DNA of 35,980 nucleotides from Bradyrhizobium uaiense (GTDB taxonomy: Bacteria > Pseudomonadota > Alphaproteobacteria > Rhizobiales > Xanthobacteraceae), in the NCBI RefSeq assembly GCF_010811875.1, contig NZ_VKHP01000070.1:1-35980 (forward strand), in the 5' to 3' direction. Positions 1 to 7,405 of the stretch are shown here, in pieces. Made by a program: the position numbers and the translations under genes. Position 1 is the first letter of the stretch; every line of letters starts with the position of its first letter. The notes under the pieces were generated by a model. It ran no database searches and was not told where the DNA came from. It saw nothing but the letters and a program-made list of their open reading frames with translations.

Positions 1-46
1 CGCTTGAGCATTCCAATGACACGTCGATTCCGGCATAGTGGTTCAT
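1..46 (-). CDS. IS110-family transposase, N-terminal fragment (runs off window)
   Basis: Only the first 15 codons are inside the window. They read MNHYAGIDVSLECSS, the RuvC-like DEDD-domain start of IS110 transposases, in which the D of GIDVS is the first catalytic acidic residue. The ATG at 46-44 is preceded by a good Shine-Dalgarno sequence (TTGAGGAACGACC), which supports the start. The rest of the protein, including the C-terminal serine-containing transposase domain, lies outside. The call rests on a short but characteristic motif plus the structured leader upstream. Confidence 0.65.
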   Translation of the reverse strand, partial: MNHYAGIDVSLECSS

Positions 47-215
47 GGTCGTTCCTCAAGGATGCTTGGAGCGGGCTTGCCCGACTCCGTTCAAACACCA
101 TCAATCTGAGGGACGACCGCCTTAACCGGCAAGCCGCGAGCGAGCGCGCCACCACCAGCGCCGTAGCGAGTGAGCGGCTTGCTAGCAGCTCGCCGGCCCG
201 TTATCCCATCTAACC
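1..215 (-). mobile_element. 5' (left) end of an IS110-family insertion sequence, truncated by window edge
   Basis: The minus strand at the window start opens a reading frame typical of IS110-family transposases (see the CDS entry). About 170 bases upstream of it, between the transposase start at 46 and the end of ilvC at 234, are non-coding and rich in inverted repeats: a perfect 9-bp pair at 129-137 and 174-182, and a GCGGGCTTGCCCG palindrome near 72-84. IS110 elements lack terminal inverted repeats, and members of the IS110 group carry a structured bridge RNA in this 5' noncoding end. The outer boundary is not visible; 215 is a guess placed before the GTAGGGTGGG-like sequence that follows ilvC. 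Confidence 0.6.
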
Positions 216-233
216 CACCCTACAAAACCGCGC

Positions 234-1253
234 TCAGTTCTTGCTCTTGTCGACCAGCGCGCCCTTCTTGATCCAGGGCATCATGTCGCGCAGCTTGGCG
301 CCGACTTCCTCGATCGGATGCTGGGCGAGCTTGGCGCGGGTTGCCTTGAACGAGGTCTGGTTGACCTTGTTCTCCAGCATCCAGTCGCGGGCGAACTTGC
401 CGCCCTGGATGTCGGCGAGCACGCGCTTCATCTCCGCCTTGGTCTCGGCCGTGACGATACGCGGACCGGTGACATACTCGCCGTATTCGGCGGTGTTGGA
501 GATCGAGTAGTTCATGTTGGCGATGCCGCCTTCATAGATCAGGTCGACGATCAGCTTCACTTCGTGCAGGCACTCGAAATAGGCCATCTCGGGCGCGTAG
601 CCGGCCTCGACCAGCGTCTCGTAGCCGCCCTTGATCAGCTCGACCAGGCCGCCGCAGAGCACCACCTGCTCACCGAACAGGTCGGTCTCGCACTCTTCCT
701 TGAAGGTGGTCTCGATGATGCCGGCACGGCCGCCGCCGATCGCCGACGCGTAGCTGAGGCCGAGGTCATGGGCGTTGCCCGACGAATCCTTGGCGATCGC
801 GATCAGGCAGGGCACGCCGCCGCCGCGCTGATATTCCGAGCGCACGGTGTGGCCGGGGCCCTTCGGCGCGATCATCAGCACGTCGAGGTCGGCGCGCGGA
901 TCGAGCAGGTTGAAGTGCACGTTGAGGCCGTGGGCGAACACGAGCGCCGCGCCCTTCTTCATGTTGTCGTGCAGGTGCTCCCGATAGATGTCGCCCTGCA
1001 GCTCGTCCGGGGTCAGCATCATGACGAGGTCGGCCCACTTGGCGGCTTCGGCGACTTCCATCACCTTGAAGCCGGCGTTCTCGGCCTTCTTGGCCGAGGC
1101 CGAACCCTTGCGCAGCGCGATCGCCACTTCCTTGACGCCCGAATCCTTCAGGTTGAGCGCGTGGGCGTGGCCCTGGCTGCCGTAGCCGACGATGGCAACC
1201 TTTTTGCCCTTGATCAGGTTCAGGTCGGCATCGCGATCGTAGTAAACTCGCAT
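234..1253 (-). CDS. ilvC: Ketol-acid reductoisomerase (NADP+), class I
   Basis: IlvC isomerises and reduces 2-acetolactate and 2-aceto-2-hydroxybutanoate to the dihydroxy acids, the second common step of Val/Leu/Ile synthesis in the cytoplasm. The 339-residue protein has the length of short class I enzymes. An N-terminal Rossmann fold shows VGYGSQGHAHALN (about 22-33) and then LRKGSAS (47-53), whose R and S residues bind the NADPH 2'-phosphate. The C-terminal knotted helical domain contains FGEQVVLCGG and the CLHEVKLIVDLIYEGG segment with metal-binding acidic residues. The ATG at 1253 follows GAGGAAACCACG. It is the last gene of the minus-strand ilv cluster, 150 bases downstream of the LysE exporter, so it may have its own promoter. 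Confidence 0.97.
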   Translation of the reverse strand: MRVYYDRDADLNLIKGKKVAIVGYGSQGHAHALNLKDSGVKEVAIALRKGSASAKKAENAGFKVMEVAEAAKWADLVMMLTPDELQGDIYREHLHDNMKKGAALVFAHGLNVHFNLLDPRADLDVLMIAPKGPGHTVRSEYQRGGGVPCLIAIAKDSSGNAHDLGLSYASAIGGGRAGIIETTFKEECETDLFGEQVVLCGGLVELIKGGYETLVEAGYAPEMAYFECLHEVKLIVDLIYEGGIANMNYSISNTAEYGEYVTGPRIVTAETKAEMKRVLADIQGGKFARDWMLENKVNQTSFKATRAKLAQHPIEEVGAKLRDMMPWIKKGALVDKSKN

Positions 1254-1348
1254 CGTGGTTTCCTCGTTTGAAGGGGGCCAAAATCGGCCGATGAATCAGG
1301 CTTTCGGAAGGTCAGAACCGCCGGGCGCCCGCGAATTTCCGGCGTTGT

Positions 1349-1375
1349 CTAGAGCATTTTCCCCCTCAGGGGAAA
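1349..1375. repeat. CTAGAGCATTTTC hairpin between LysE gene and ilvC
   Basis: TCTAGAGCATTTTC leads into a perfect 7-bp inverted repeat, TTTCCCC (1358-1364) and GGGGAAA (1369-1375), with a four-base loop. It lies 28 bases past the LysE stop in the direction of transcription and about 100 bases ahead of ilvC. There is no T-run, so it may be a weak terminator, an mRNA-stabilising hairpin, or a short member of the CTAGAGCGTTTTC repeat family seen at 24174 and 30197. Confidence 0.4.
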
Positions 1376-1403
1376 CCCTCATCTCGCATGGCGCGGTGCG
1401 GCA

Positions 1404-2012
1404 TCATGCGTCCATGAAGACCGGGTAGAGCGAGGCCAGCAGCAGGATGGCCATGACCACGTTGAAGACACGGATCGCCCGGGGCGACGTCAGGATCGGC
1501 CGCAGGGCGGTGCCGAACAGCGCCCAGACGATGCAGGACACCGTTCCCAGCACCAGGCTCAGGCCGACCTGGATCGCGATGTTCCAGGGGAAGGCGGCAA
1601 TCGCCGCATAGGCCGTGATGGTGCCGATCACCATCACCCAGCCTTTGGCGTTGATCCACTGGAACATGGCCGCGCCCCAGAAGGTCATCGGGCCGCGGCC
1701 GGGCTTGTCGTCCTTGTCCGCCGAGGGCGGCTCGGCCATGGCGATGACGGCGGCGAGATAGATCAGGTAGGCAACGCCGCCATATTTCAGGATCGTCTGC
1801 AGCACCGGATAGGCGATGAAGACGGCCCCTAAGCCGACGCCGACCGCGCCGACCATGAAGGCGAAGCCGACCGTGATGCCGGCAATGTGGGGCACCGTGC
1901 GGCGGAAGCCGTAGGTCAGCCCCGACGACAGCAGCATGATGTTGTTGGGGCCCGGCGTGAAGAACATCACGACGGCAAACACCACAAAGGCAAACAGCAG
2001 CGAACTCGACAT
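1404..2012 (-). CDS. LysE/RhtB-family amino acid exporter
   Basis: A 202-residue inner-membrane protein of the LysE/RhtB exporter family, which pumps amino acids and derivatives out by proton antiport. The N-terminus carries the family hallmark FTPGPNN (about 18-24) in the first hydrophobic segment, and hydrophobicity fits five to six membrane segments (about 5-25, 38-68, 112-135, 145-165, 180-200). A short hydrophilic stretch, PPSADKDDKPGRG, marks the cytoplasmic loop. The ATG at 2012 follows GAGGGCACG, which overlaps the stop of the upstream EamA gene (gap 7 bases), so the two are co-transcribed. Position between ilvN and ilvC suggests, but does not prove, a branched-chain amino acid or related substrate. 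Confidence 0.88.
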   Translation of the reverse strand: MSSSLLFAFVVFAVVMFFTPGPNNIMLLSSGLTYGFRRTVPHIAGITVGFAFMVGAVGVGLGAVFIAYPVLQTILKYGGVAYLIYLAAVIAMAEPPSADKDDKPGRGPMTFWGAAMFQWINAKGWVMVIGTITAYAAIAAFPWNIAIQVGLSLVLGTVSCIVWALFGTALRPILTSPRAIRVFNVVMAILLLASLYPVFMDA

Positions 2013-2019
2013 CGTGCCC

Positions 2020-2895
2020 TCACGCGACTTTCGGCAGAGCTTTTGGACGCTTCGACAGCAGCATCACGGCGATGCCGGCGATCACGGTGACCATGCCGGT
2101 CAGCCGCAGCGGCCCGAATGTCTCGCCGAAAACGATGCTGGAGGCGGCGGAGCCGACGAACGGCACCAGCAGCGCGAACGGCACCACCTGTGCCGCCGGA
2201 TAATCCCTGAGCAGCCGGCCCCACAGCCAGTAGGCGATGCTGGTGGAGATACCGCCGAGGCAGAGCACGCAGATCAGGCCAGTCAGCGACATGTGGCTCA
2301 GCGCCTGCCAGGTCGGCCGCGGCCCGTTGCTGATCAAGGTCAGCACCGCGAGCGGCACCGCGGCCGCCAGGCACAACCAGGCGAACAGATCGAACATCGG
2401 TGCGTCCTGTGCCCGCCGCAGCAGCACATTGCCGATCGCAAAGCTGATCGGACAGATCATGATGATCGCAAACGCGGCGACGCTGAAATCGTAACCGACC
2501 GTCCCGCAGATCATCAGCAGGCCGAGCGCGGCGATCGCGATCCCGATCGCCTGGGACCGCGTCGGCATCTCCCCGAAAATCACGGCGGCGAATGCGATGG
2601 TGAACAGCGCCTGGCTCTGCACGATGACGCTCGAAAGCCCGACCGGGACGCCGTGCGCGATCGCAAAGGCCTGCGCCAGGAACTGGCCGAGGAACAGCGT
2701 GGAGCTGATCCCGATCAGCAGCGGCCAGGAGACGTCAGGCTTGCGCAGGAACAGGCACGGCAGCGCGGCGATGGCGAAGCGCAGGGTCGTCATCAGCTCC
2801 GGCGAGAACTCATTGAGCGCGATCCGGCTTGCGACGAACGCAAGCCCCCAGATCACCGCGACCATGACGGCGATGCCAACATCGGCCGGCTTCAT
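2020..2895 (-). CDS. DMT-superfamily (EamA) transporter
   Basis: A 291-residue membrane protein with two tandem EamA domains of about five membrane segments each (roughly residues 5-135 and 148-285), the usual ten-segment plan of drug/metabolite transporters such as RhaT/YdcZ-like permeases. It begins MKPADVGIAVMVAVIWGLAFVAS, the classic EamA first helix with the WG signature, and repeats the fold after about residue 145. The start has only a weak ribosome site (AGAAGAACAACA), 38 bases after the methyltransferase stop. Substrate unknown; with the LysE gene it places two exporters inside the ilv cluster. Confidence 0.87.
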   Translation of the reverse strand: MKPADVGIAVMVAVIWGLAFVASRIALNEFSPELMTTLRFAIAALPCLFLRKPDVSWPLLIGISSTLFLGQFLAQAFAIAHGVPVGLSSVIVQSQALFTIAFAAVIFGEMPTRSQAIGIAIAALGLLMICGTVGYDFSVAAFAIIMICPISFAIGNVLLRRAQDAPMFDLFAWLCLAAAVPLAVLTLISNGPRPTWQALSHMSLTGLICVLCLGGISTSIAYWLWGRLLRDYPAAQVVPFALLVPFVGSAASSIVFGETFGPLRLTGMVTVIAGIAVMLLSKRPKALPKVA

Positions 2896-2933
2896 TGTTG
2901 TTCTTCTTTTGCTTCCGTTACGACGGTCGGGAT

Positions 2934-3629
2934 CTAGATCTGTTCATCCGGCTTCGGTTTGCGCAGCAGATAGGTGCCGTGCAGCGGTGCGTGGTAGTCG
3001 GCCGCGACCAGCGTGAAACCGGTCTCGGTCAGCATGCGCTCCATCACCCAGCCGAAGGTCGAGTATTCGTCGCGCATATGGGTCATCACGCTCTCGCGCT
3101 CGAAATCGTGATTCTTGATCGAGAAATCAGCCCAGCCCTCGACATCGCGGTCGACGCCGTCGGGCATGCTGACGAACACCATGTCGCGCAGATAGAAGTT
3201 CGCGCCCGGCTTCAGCGCGTTGAAGATCCGCGACAGCGCCACGGCCTTCCAGAAGTCCGGCAGATGATGCAGCGTGAATTCGCTGACGATCAGATCGTAG
3301 GAGTTCGGCTGATAGGCGAACGACAGGAGGCCGGCCGGCTGGGTCCGGATCTTCGCTTTGCGGTCGCGCGCATAGATCTCGGCAAGCCCGATCATCGCCG
3401 GCGAGATGTCGATGGCGTCGACCTCGGCGCCTATCAGCGCCGCCTCGGTCGCCAGCACACCGTTGCCGCAGCCGATGTCGGCGATGCGCCAGCCCGGCTT
3501 GACGCCGAGCATGGTCAGCGCCTGACGGGCACGGACATCGCTGTCCTCGCTGACGTCATAGATCGAGACAACCGCGGTATCGAGACCGACCTGCCGCCGT
3601 TGCGTATAGTACCAGTCGCGCGCCAACAT
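2934..3629 (-). CDS. Class I SAM-dependent methyltransferase
   Basis: 231 residues with a Rossmann-like methyltransferase core. Motif I is IADIGCGNGVLATEAA (about 49-64), motif II ends in the acidic VDAIDISPAM (71-80), and the motif IV region is YDLIVSEFTLHHLPD (110-124). The spacing fits Methyltransf_11/25 family enzymes acting on small molecules. The substrate cannot be read from sequence. The ATG at 3629 lies three bases after the ilvN stop, so translation is probably coupled to ilvN. No known step of branched-chain synthesis needs a methyltransferase, so its presence here is either operon hitch-hiking or an unknown link. Confidence 0.85.
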   Translation of the reverse strand: MLARDWYYTQRRQVGLDTAVVSIYDVSEDSDVRARQALTMLGVKPGWRIADIGCGNGVLATEAALIGAEVDAIDISPAMIGLAEIYARDRKAKIRTQPAGLLSFAYQPNSYDLIVSEFTLHHLPDFWKAVALSRIFNALKPGANFYLRDMVFVSMPDGVDRDVEGWADFSIKNHDFERESVMTHMRDEYSTFGWVMERMLTETGFTLVAADYHAPLHGTYLLRKPKPDEQI

Positions 3630-3632
3630 GAC

Positions 3633-4175
3633 TCACATCCCTTCCGGCCCACGCGTGATCGCGGCCACCCCGGTTCGTGACACCTCGACCAGGCCCAGCG
3701 GGCGCATCAGGTCGATGAACTGACTGATCTTGGACGAGTTGCCCGTGATCTCGAACACGAAGCTCTCGGTCGTGGCGTCGATCACCCGGGCGCGGAACGC
3801 ATCCGCCAGCCGCAGCGCCTCGACGCGGTGATCACCACCACCCCTCACCTTGACCATCGCGAGTTCGCGCTCGATCGAGCTGCCGGTCAGCGTCATGTCG
3901 ACGACGCGGTAGACCGGGATCATGCGGTCGAGCTGATGCTTGATCTGCTGGATCACCATCGGCGTGCCCGTGGTGACGATCGTGATCCGCGAGAGATGTT
4001 TCTGGTTCTCGGTCTCCGAGACGGTGAGACTGTCGATGTTGTAGCCACGGCCGGAGAACAGGCCGATCACGCGCGCGAGCACGCCGGGCTCGTTCTGCAC
4101 GAGGACAGACAGCGTATGCGTCTCGTTCGGATCGTGACGCTCTTCGAGGAAGTAGGCGGATGCGGGCTGGTTCAT
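3633..4175 (-). CDS. ilvN: Acetolactate synthase small (regulatory) subunit
   Basis: Regulatory subunit of acetohydroxy acid synthase, which activates IlvB and confers valine feedback inhibition. The 180-residue protein has the N-terminal ACT domain, THTLSVLVQNEPGVLARVIG followed by FSGRGYNIDSLTV (about 20-52), where valine binds at the dimer interface. The C-terminal ALS_ss_C domain (about 100-170) includes AFRARVIDATTESFVFEITG. It starts at an ATG preceded by AAGGGGACGACC, 21 bases after the threonine dehydratase stop. In many relatives ilvB and ilvN are adjacent; here a threonine dehydratase sits between them. Because the subunit resembles the IlvH type, databases may name it ilvH or ilvN. 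Confidence 0.95.
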   Translation of the reverse strand: MNQPASAYFLEERHDPNETHTLSVLVQNEPGVLARVIGLFSGRGYNIDSLTVSETENQKHLSRITIVTTGTPMVIQQIKHQLDRMIPVYRVVDMTLTGSSIERELAMVKVRGGGDHRVEALRLADAFRARVIDATTESFVFEITGNSSKISQFIDLMRPLGLVEVSRTGVAAITRGPEGM

Positions 4176-4196
4176 GGTCGTCCCCTTACATTCTGG

Positions 4197-5183
4197 TCAC
4201 GCCACCGCCCGCTGGGCGGCCGGCGCAGCATCCGTCCCGATCCAGGACCGGAACAGATCGAAATCGATATTGCCACCGCTCAGGATCAGGCCGACCCGCT
4301 TGCCGGCGAGCCTGCTCTTTTCCTGCATCGCGGCGGCAAGCGCCGCAGCGCCGGCGCCCTCGGCGAGATTATGGGTATCGGTCCAGTAGGCGCGGATCGC
4401 CTGGGCGACCTCGTCGTCGGTGACCTGCACGATGCGCGAGGCGCCCTTGCGGATCAGGGCGAACGCATCCGCGTCCGGAATCCGCGTCGCCATGCCGTCG
4501 GCGAGGGTGTTGCTGGTCTCGGTGGTCACGATCTTTCCGGCCGCAAACGACAGCGCGTAGGACGGCGCCTCGGTCGACTGCACGCCGACGATCGCGGTCT
4601 TCAGGCCGAGCAGATCGCGCGCCATGATGCAGCCGGAGATGCCGGAGCCCTGCCCGATCGGCACATAGAGGATGTCGAGATCGGGCGCTGACCGAAACAA
4701 TTCGAGCGCATAGGTCGCAACGCCCAGCACCAGGTCCGGATGGAACGACGGCACCATGTGCAGGCCGGCGAACTGGGCGCGGCGCCCGGCCTCTTCCCGC
4801 GCGGCCTGAAAGTCCTCGCCGTGCTCGACGAGCTCGGCGCCGAACGCATGCATGGCGCGGTTCTTCTCCACCGAGTTGCCGCGGGGAACATAGATCGTCG
4901 CCGGCACGCCATGACGGCCCGCGGCGAAGGCCAGGCTCTGGCCATGATTGCCGCGCGTCGCCGAGATGATGCCGGGCACATCGGGCCGCTCGCGCTTCAG
5001 CCGCTCGAGATAGACCAGGCCGCCGCGCACCTTGAAGGCGCCGGTCGGCGTGTGGTTCTCATGCTTGACCACGACCTCGGTGCCGAGCCGCTCGGCCAGC
5101 AGCGGCCAGGCATACGCCGGTGTCGCCGGCACCGCGGTGCCGACGATCCTGTGCGCGCGCTCGAGCTCGTTGAGATCAAACAA
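4197..5183 (-). CDS. ilvA: Threonine/serine dehydratase (PLP fold type II), TTG start
   Basis: A PLP enzyme that deaminates threonine to 2-oxobutanoate, the entry to isoleucine. The Schiff-base lysine is K51 in ENHTPTGAFKVRGG. SATRGNHGQSLAFAA holds the substrate-carboxylate loop, PIGQGSGISG is the phosphate-binding glycine loop, and SGGNIDFD closes the C-terminus. At 328 residues there is no C-terminal ACT-like domain, so it resembles catabolic/short dehydratases and may lack isoleucine feedback. The frame is open back to 5402, but the first 73 codons there are a palindromic intergenic repeat in translation. The TTG at 5183-5181 follows a strong GGAGGGAGGCTCAG site and is the likely start. 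Setting between ilvB and ilvN supports an isoleucine role; serine or another hydroxyamino acid remains possible. Confidence 0.88.
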   Translation of the reverse strand: MFDLNELERAHRIVGTAVPATPAYAWPLLAERLGTEVVVKHENHTPTGAFKVRGGLVYLERLKRERPDVPGIISATRGNHGQSLAFAAGRHGVPATIYVPRGNSVEKNRAMHAFGAELVEHGEDFQAAREEAGRRAQFAGLHMVPSFHPDLVLGVATYALELFRSAPDLDILYVPIGQGSGISGCIMARDLLGLKTAIVGVQSTEAPSYALSFAAGKIVTTETSNTLADGMATRIPDADAFALIRKGASRIVQVTDDEVAQAIRAYWTDTHNLAEGAGAAALAAAMQEKSRLAGKRVGLILSGGNIDFDLFRSWIGTDAAPAAQRAVA

Positions 5184-5214
5184 CTGAGCCTCCCTCCATC
5201 CGAGCGTGCGATAG

Positions 5215-5396
5215 GCTCCCTCGCCCCGCTCTTCGCGGGGCCGAGACGAGCTTCGCTCGCTCTGAGAGGGTTGGGGTGAGGGGCTGCCTCCAGGAAAGCG
5301 GTGAGAGAAGGACTCGCGGAGACTCCCCCTCACCCGGATTGCGCTCGCGCGCAATCCGACCTCTCCCCGCAAGCGGGGCGAGGTGAAGCGAGAGTG
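5215..5396. repeat. Intergenic palindromic repeat between ilvB and the dehydratase
   Basis: About 180 bases of nested inverted repeats: CCCCGCTCTTCGCGGGG near one end, CCCCGCAAGCGGGG near the other, GGATTGCGCTCGCGCGCAATCC between them, and CTCACCC/GGGTGAG-type arms. The style (CTCACCCGGATTGCGC..., CCTCGCCCCGC...) is that of dispersed repeats I know from Bradyrhizobium and Rhodopseudomonas. It fills nearly all of the 231-base gap inside an otherwise tight operon and happens to be open in the dehydratase frame, which creates a false N-terminal extension. Confidence 0.75.
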
Positions 5397-5414
5397 CGCC
5401 ACGATCGAACATCA

Positions 5415-7190
5415 TCACACCAGCGCCTTGCCGCCGGAGAAGGCCTTCGCGGTGGCCTCATCGGTCGCTTCTTCCGGCAGCAGCATCTCGTTATGCGCCT
5501 TGCCGGACGGGATCATCGGGAAGCAGTTCTCCAGCGCGGCGACGCGGCAGTCGAACAGCACCGGGCGCTTGATCGAGATCATCTCCTTGATCGCGCCGTC
5601 GAGATCGGCGGGCTTGTGCGCCTGCAGGCCGACGCAGCCATAGGCGTCGGCGAGCTTGACGAAGTCCGGCAGCGCTTCCGAGTACGAATGCGACAGCCGG
5701 TTGCCGTGCAGCAGCTGCTGCCACTGCCGCACCATGCCCATGTACTGGTTGTTCAGAATGAAGATCTTGATCGGCAGCTCGAACTGAACCGCCGTCGACA
5801 TCTCCTGGATCGTCATCTGCACCGAGGCATCGCCGGCGATGTCGATGACCAGGCTGTCCGGATGCGCCACCTGCACGCCGACCGCGGCCGGCAGGCCGTA
5901 GCCCATGGTGCCGAGACCGCCCGAGGTCATCCAGCGGTGCGGCTCCTCGAAGCCGAAGAACTGCGCCGCCCACATCTGGTGCTGACCGACTTCGGTCGTG
6001 ATGTAGGTGTCCTTGCCGCGGGTCAGCTCGAACAGGCGCTGGATCGCGTATTGCGGCAGGATGACATCGTTGTTCTTGCGGTAGGACAGCGAGTTGCGCG
6101 CGCGCCATTGCGCAATCTGCTGCCACCACGCCTTGATGTCCGGCTTCTTGGCTTCCGCCTTGAACACCTGCAGCAAATCGCCGAGCACGTTGCCGCAATC
6201 GCCGATGATCGGCACGTCGACGCGGATGTTCTTGTTGATCGAGGACGGATCGATGTCGATGTGGATCTTCTTCGAGCCCGGCGAGAACGCGTCGGTGCGG
6301 CCGGTGATGCGGTCGTCGAAACGCGCGCCGACGCACAGCATGACGTCGCAATCATGCATGGTCATGTTGGCTTCGTAGGTGCCGTGCATGCCGAGCATGC
6401 CGAGCCAGTTCGGCCCCGACGCGGGATAGGCGCCCAGCCCCATCAGGGTCGAGGTGATCGGGAAGCCGGTCGCCTCCACCAGTTGGCGCAGCAGCTGCGA
6501 GGCCTCGGGACCGGAATTGATCACGCCGCCGCCGGAATAGATCACCGGACGCTTGGCATTGGCGAGCAGCGCCACCGCCTTGCGGATCTGGGTCGCATCG
6601 CCCTTCACGCGTGGCGTGTAGGAGACGTGCACGTCGGACTTGCGCGGCGGATGATAGGTGCCGGTCGCGAACTGCACGTCCTTCGGCACGTCGACCACGA
6701 CCGGACCCGGCCGGCCGGTGGTGGCGACATAGAAGGCCTCGTGCAGCACCCTGGCGAGGTCGTTGACGTCGCGCACCAGCCAGTTGTGCTTGGTGGCGGG
6801 CCGCGTGATTCCGACCGTGTCGCATTCCTGGAAGGCGTCGTTGCCGATCAGATGGGTTGGCACCTGGCCGGTGATGCAGACCAGCGGGATCGAGTCCATC
6901 AGCGCGTCGGTCAGCGGCGTCACCATGTTGGTGGCTCCGGGGCCCGACGTCACCAGCACCACGCCGGGCTTGCCGGTCGAGCGCGCATAGCCTTCGGCGG
7001 CGTGGCCCGCGCCCTGCTCGTGGCGGACCAGGATGTGCTCGACCTCGCTCTGCTGGAAAATCTCGTCGTAGATCGGAAGCACCGCACCGCCGGGATAGCC
7101 GAAGACATGCTGCACGCCGTGATCGATGAGCGCGCGCACGATCATCGCGGCGCCGGTCATCTGATTGGGATCGTGGCTCTTGTCGGTCAT
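5415..7190 (-). CDS. ilvB: Acetolactate synthase large (catalytic) subunit
   Basis: ThDP-dependent enzyme condensing two pyruvates, or pyruvate with 2-oxobutanoate, as the first common step of Val/Leu/Ile synthesis. The 591 residues show the three expected domains. An N-terminal PYR domain begins GVQHVFGYPGGAVLPIYDEI and carries catalytic Glu58 in VRHEQGAGHAAEGYARS. A central FAD-binding domain runs from about 200 to 340. The C-terminal PP domain has the ThDP/Mg motif GDASVQMTIQEM ending in NN (about 450-478). The ATG at 7190 follows GGAGCGAACC. A peptide-coding attenuator lies just upstream, so expression should respond to charged branched-chain tRNAs. It is the first large gene of the ilv cluster. 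Confidence 0.97.
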   Translation of the reverse strand: MTDKSHDPNQMTGAAMIVRALIDHGVQHVFGYPGGAVLPIYDEIFQQSEVEHILVRHEQGAGHAAEGYARSTGKPGVVLVTSGPGATNMVTPLTDALMDSIPLVCITGQVPTHLIGNDAFQECDTVGITRPATKHNWLVRDVNDLARVLHEAFYVATTGRPGPVVVDVPKDVQFATGTYHPPRKSDVHVSYTPRVKGDATQIRKAVALLANAKRPVIYSGGGVINSGPEASQLLRQLVEATGFPITSTLMGLGAYPASGPNWLGMLGMHGTYEANMTMHDCDVMLCVGARFDDRITGRTDAFSPGSKKIHIDIDPSSINKNIRVDVPIIGDCGNVLGDLLQVFKAEAKKPDIKAWWQQIAQWRARNSLSYRKNNDVILPQYAIQRLFELTRGKDTYITTEVGQHQMWAAQFFGFEEPHRWMTSGGLGTMGYGLPAAVGVQVAHPDSLVIDIAGDASVQMTIQEMSTAVQFELPIKIFILNNQYMGMVRQWQQLLHGNRLSHSYSEALPDFVKLADAYGCVGLQAHKPADLDGAIKEMISIKRPVLFDCRVAALENCFPMIPSGKAHNEMLLPEEATDEATAKAFSGGKALV

Positions 7191-7258
7191 GGTTCGCTCC
7201 GGATGCGCTTGTTTTTGCGCGGCTTTTGTCAGTTCTCGTCAGTTCTGCTTCGGGCAAT

Positions 7259-7280
7259 AAAAAGGGGCCCCAGAGGCCCC
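7259..7280 (-). terminator. Intrinsic terminator in the ilvB leader
   Basis: Read on the minus strand, GGGGCC (7280-7275) pairs with GGCCCC (7269-7264) around a short loop, followed immediately by five T (7263-7259). It lies 69 bases before the ilvB start codon, so as a constitutive terminator it would silence the gene. It makes sense only as the regulated end point of the attenuator. Confidence 0.85.
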
Positions 7281-7308
7281 ATGCACACCGCCCGAATTTG
7301 GATGGCCG

Positions 7309-7374
7309 CTAGCCATCCCCGGCGGTGTGCCTGGGTACGACGGCGATAAGGAGTTTGGTAATAATGTTGCGCAC
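7309..7374 (-). CDS. ilvB leader peptide
   Basis: The peptide read from GTG at 7374 is 21 residues, starting MRNIITKLLIAVVP and ending HTAGDG before TAG. Seven of ten consecutive codons specify Ile, Leu or Val, as expected for a control peptide sensing all three amino acids. The start is uncertain: a TTG (7395) and an ATG (7410) lie upstream in frame, but the ATG overlaps the proposed -10 box and so would not be in the transcript. A GGGAAG some 12 bases ahead of the GTG is the only Shine-Dalgarno-like sequence. The stop codon sits inside the small hairpin before the terminator. Confidence 0.7.
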   Translation of the reverse strand: MRNIITKLLIAVVPRHTAGDG

Positions 7375-7405
7375 GAGACGACCCAGTCTTCCCAAAGGTT
7401 GCGCG

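Noticed and set aside
4..213. 69-codon plus-strand frame at the window start
   Set aside because: It runs antisense through the IS110 transposase start and its structured leader; no ribosome site and no family likeness.
5301..7349. 682-codon open frame on the plus strand opposite ilvB
   Set aside because: Antisense shadow of a G+C-rich gene: the product is Arg/His/Asp-rich and low complexity, matches no family, and the opposite strand encodes a textbook IlvB.
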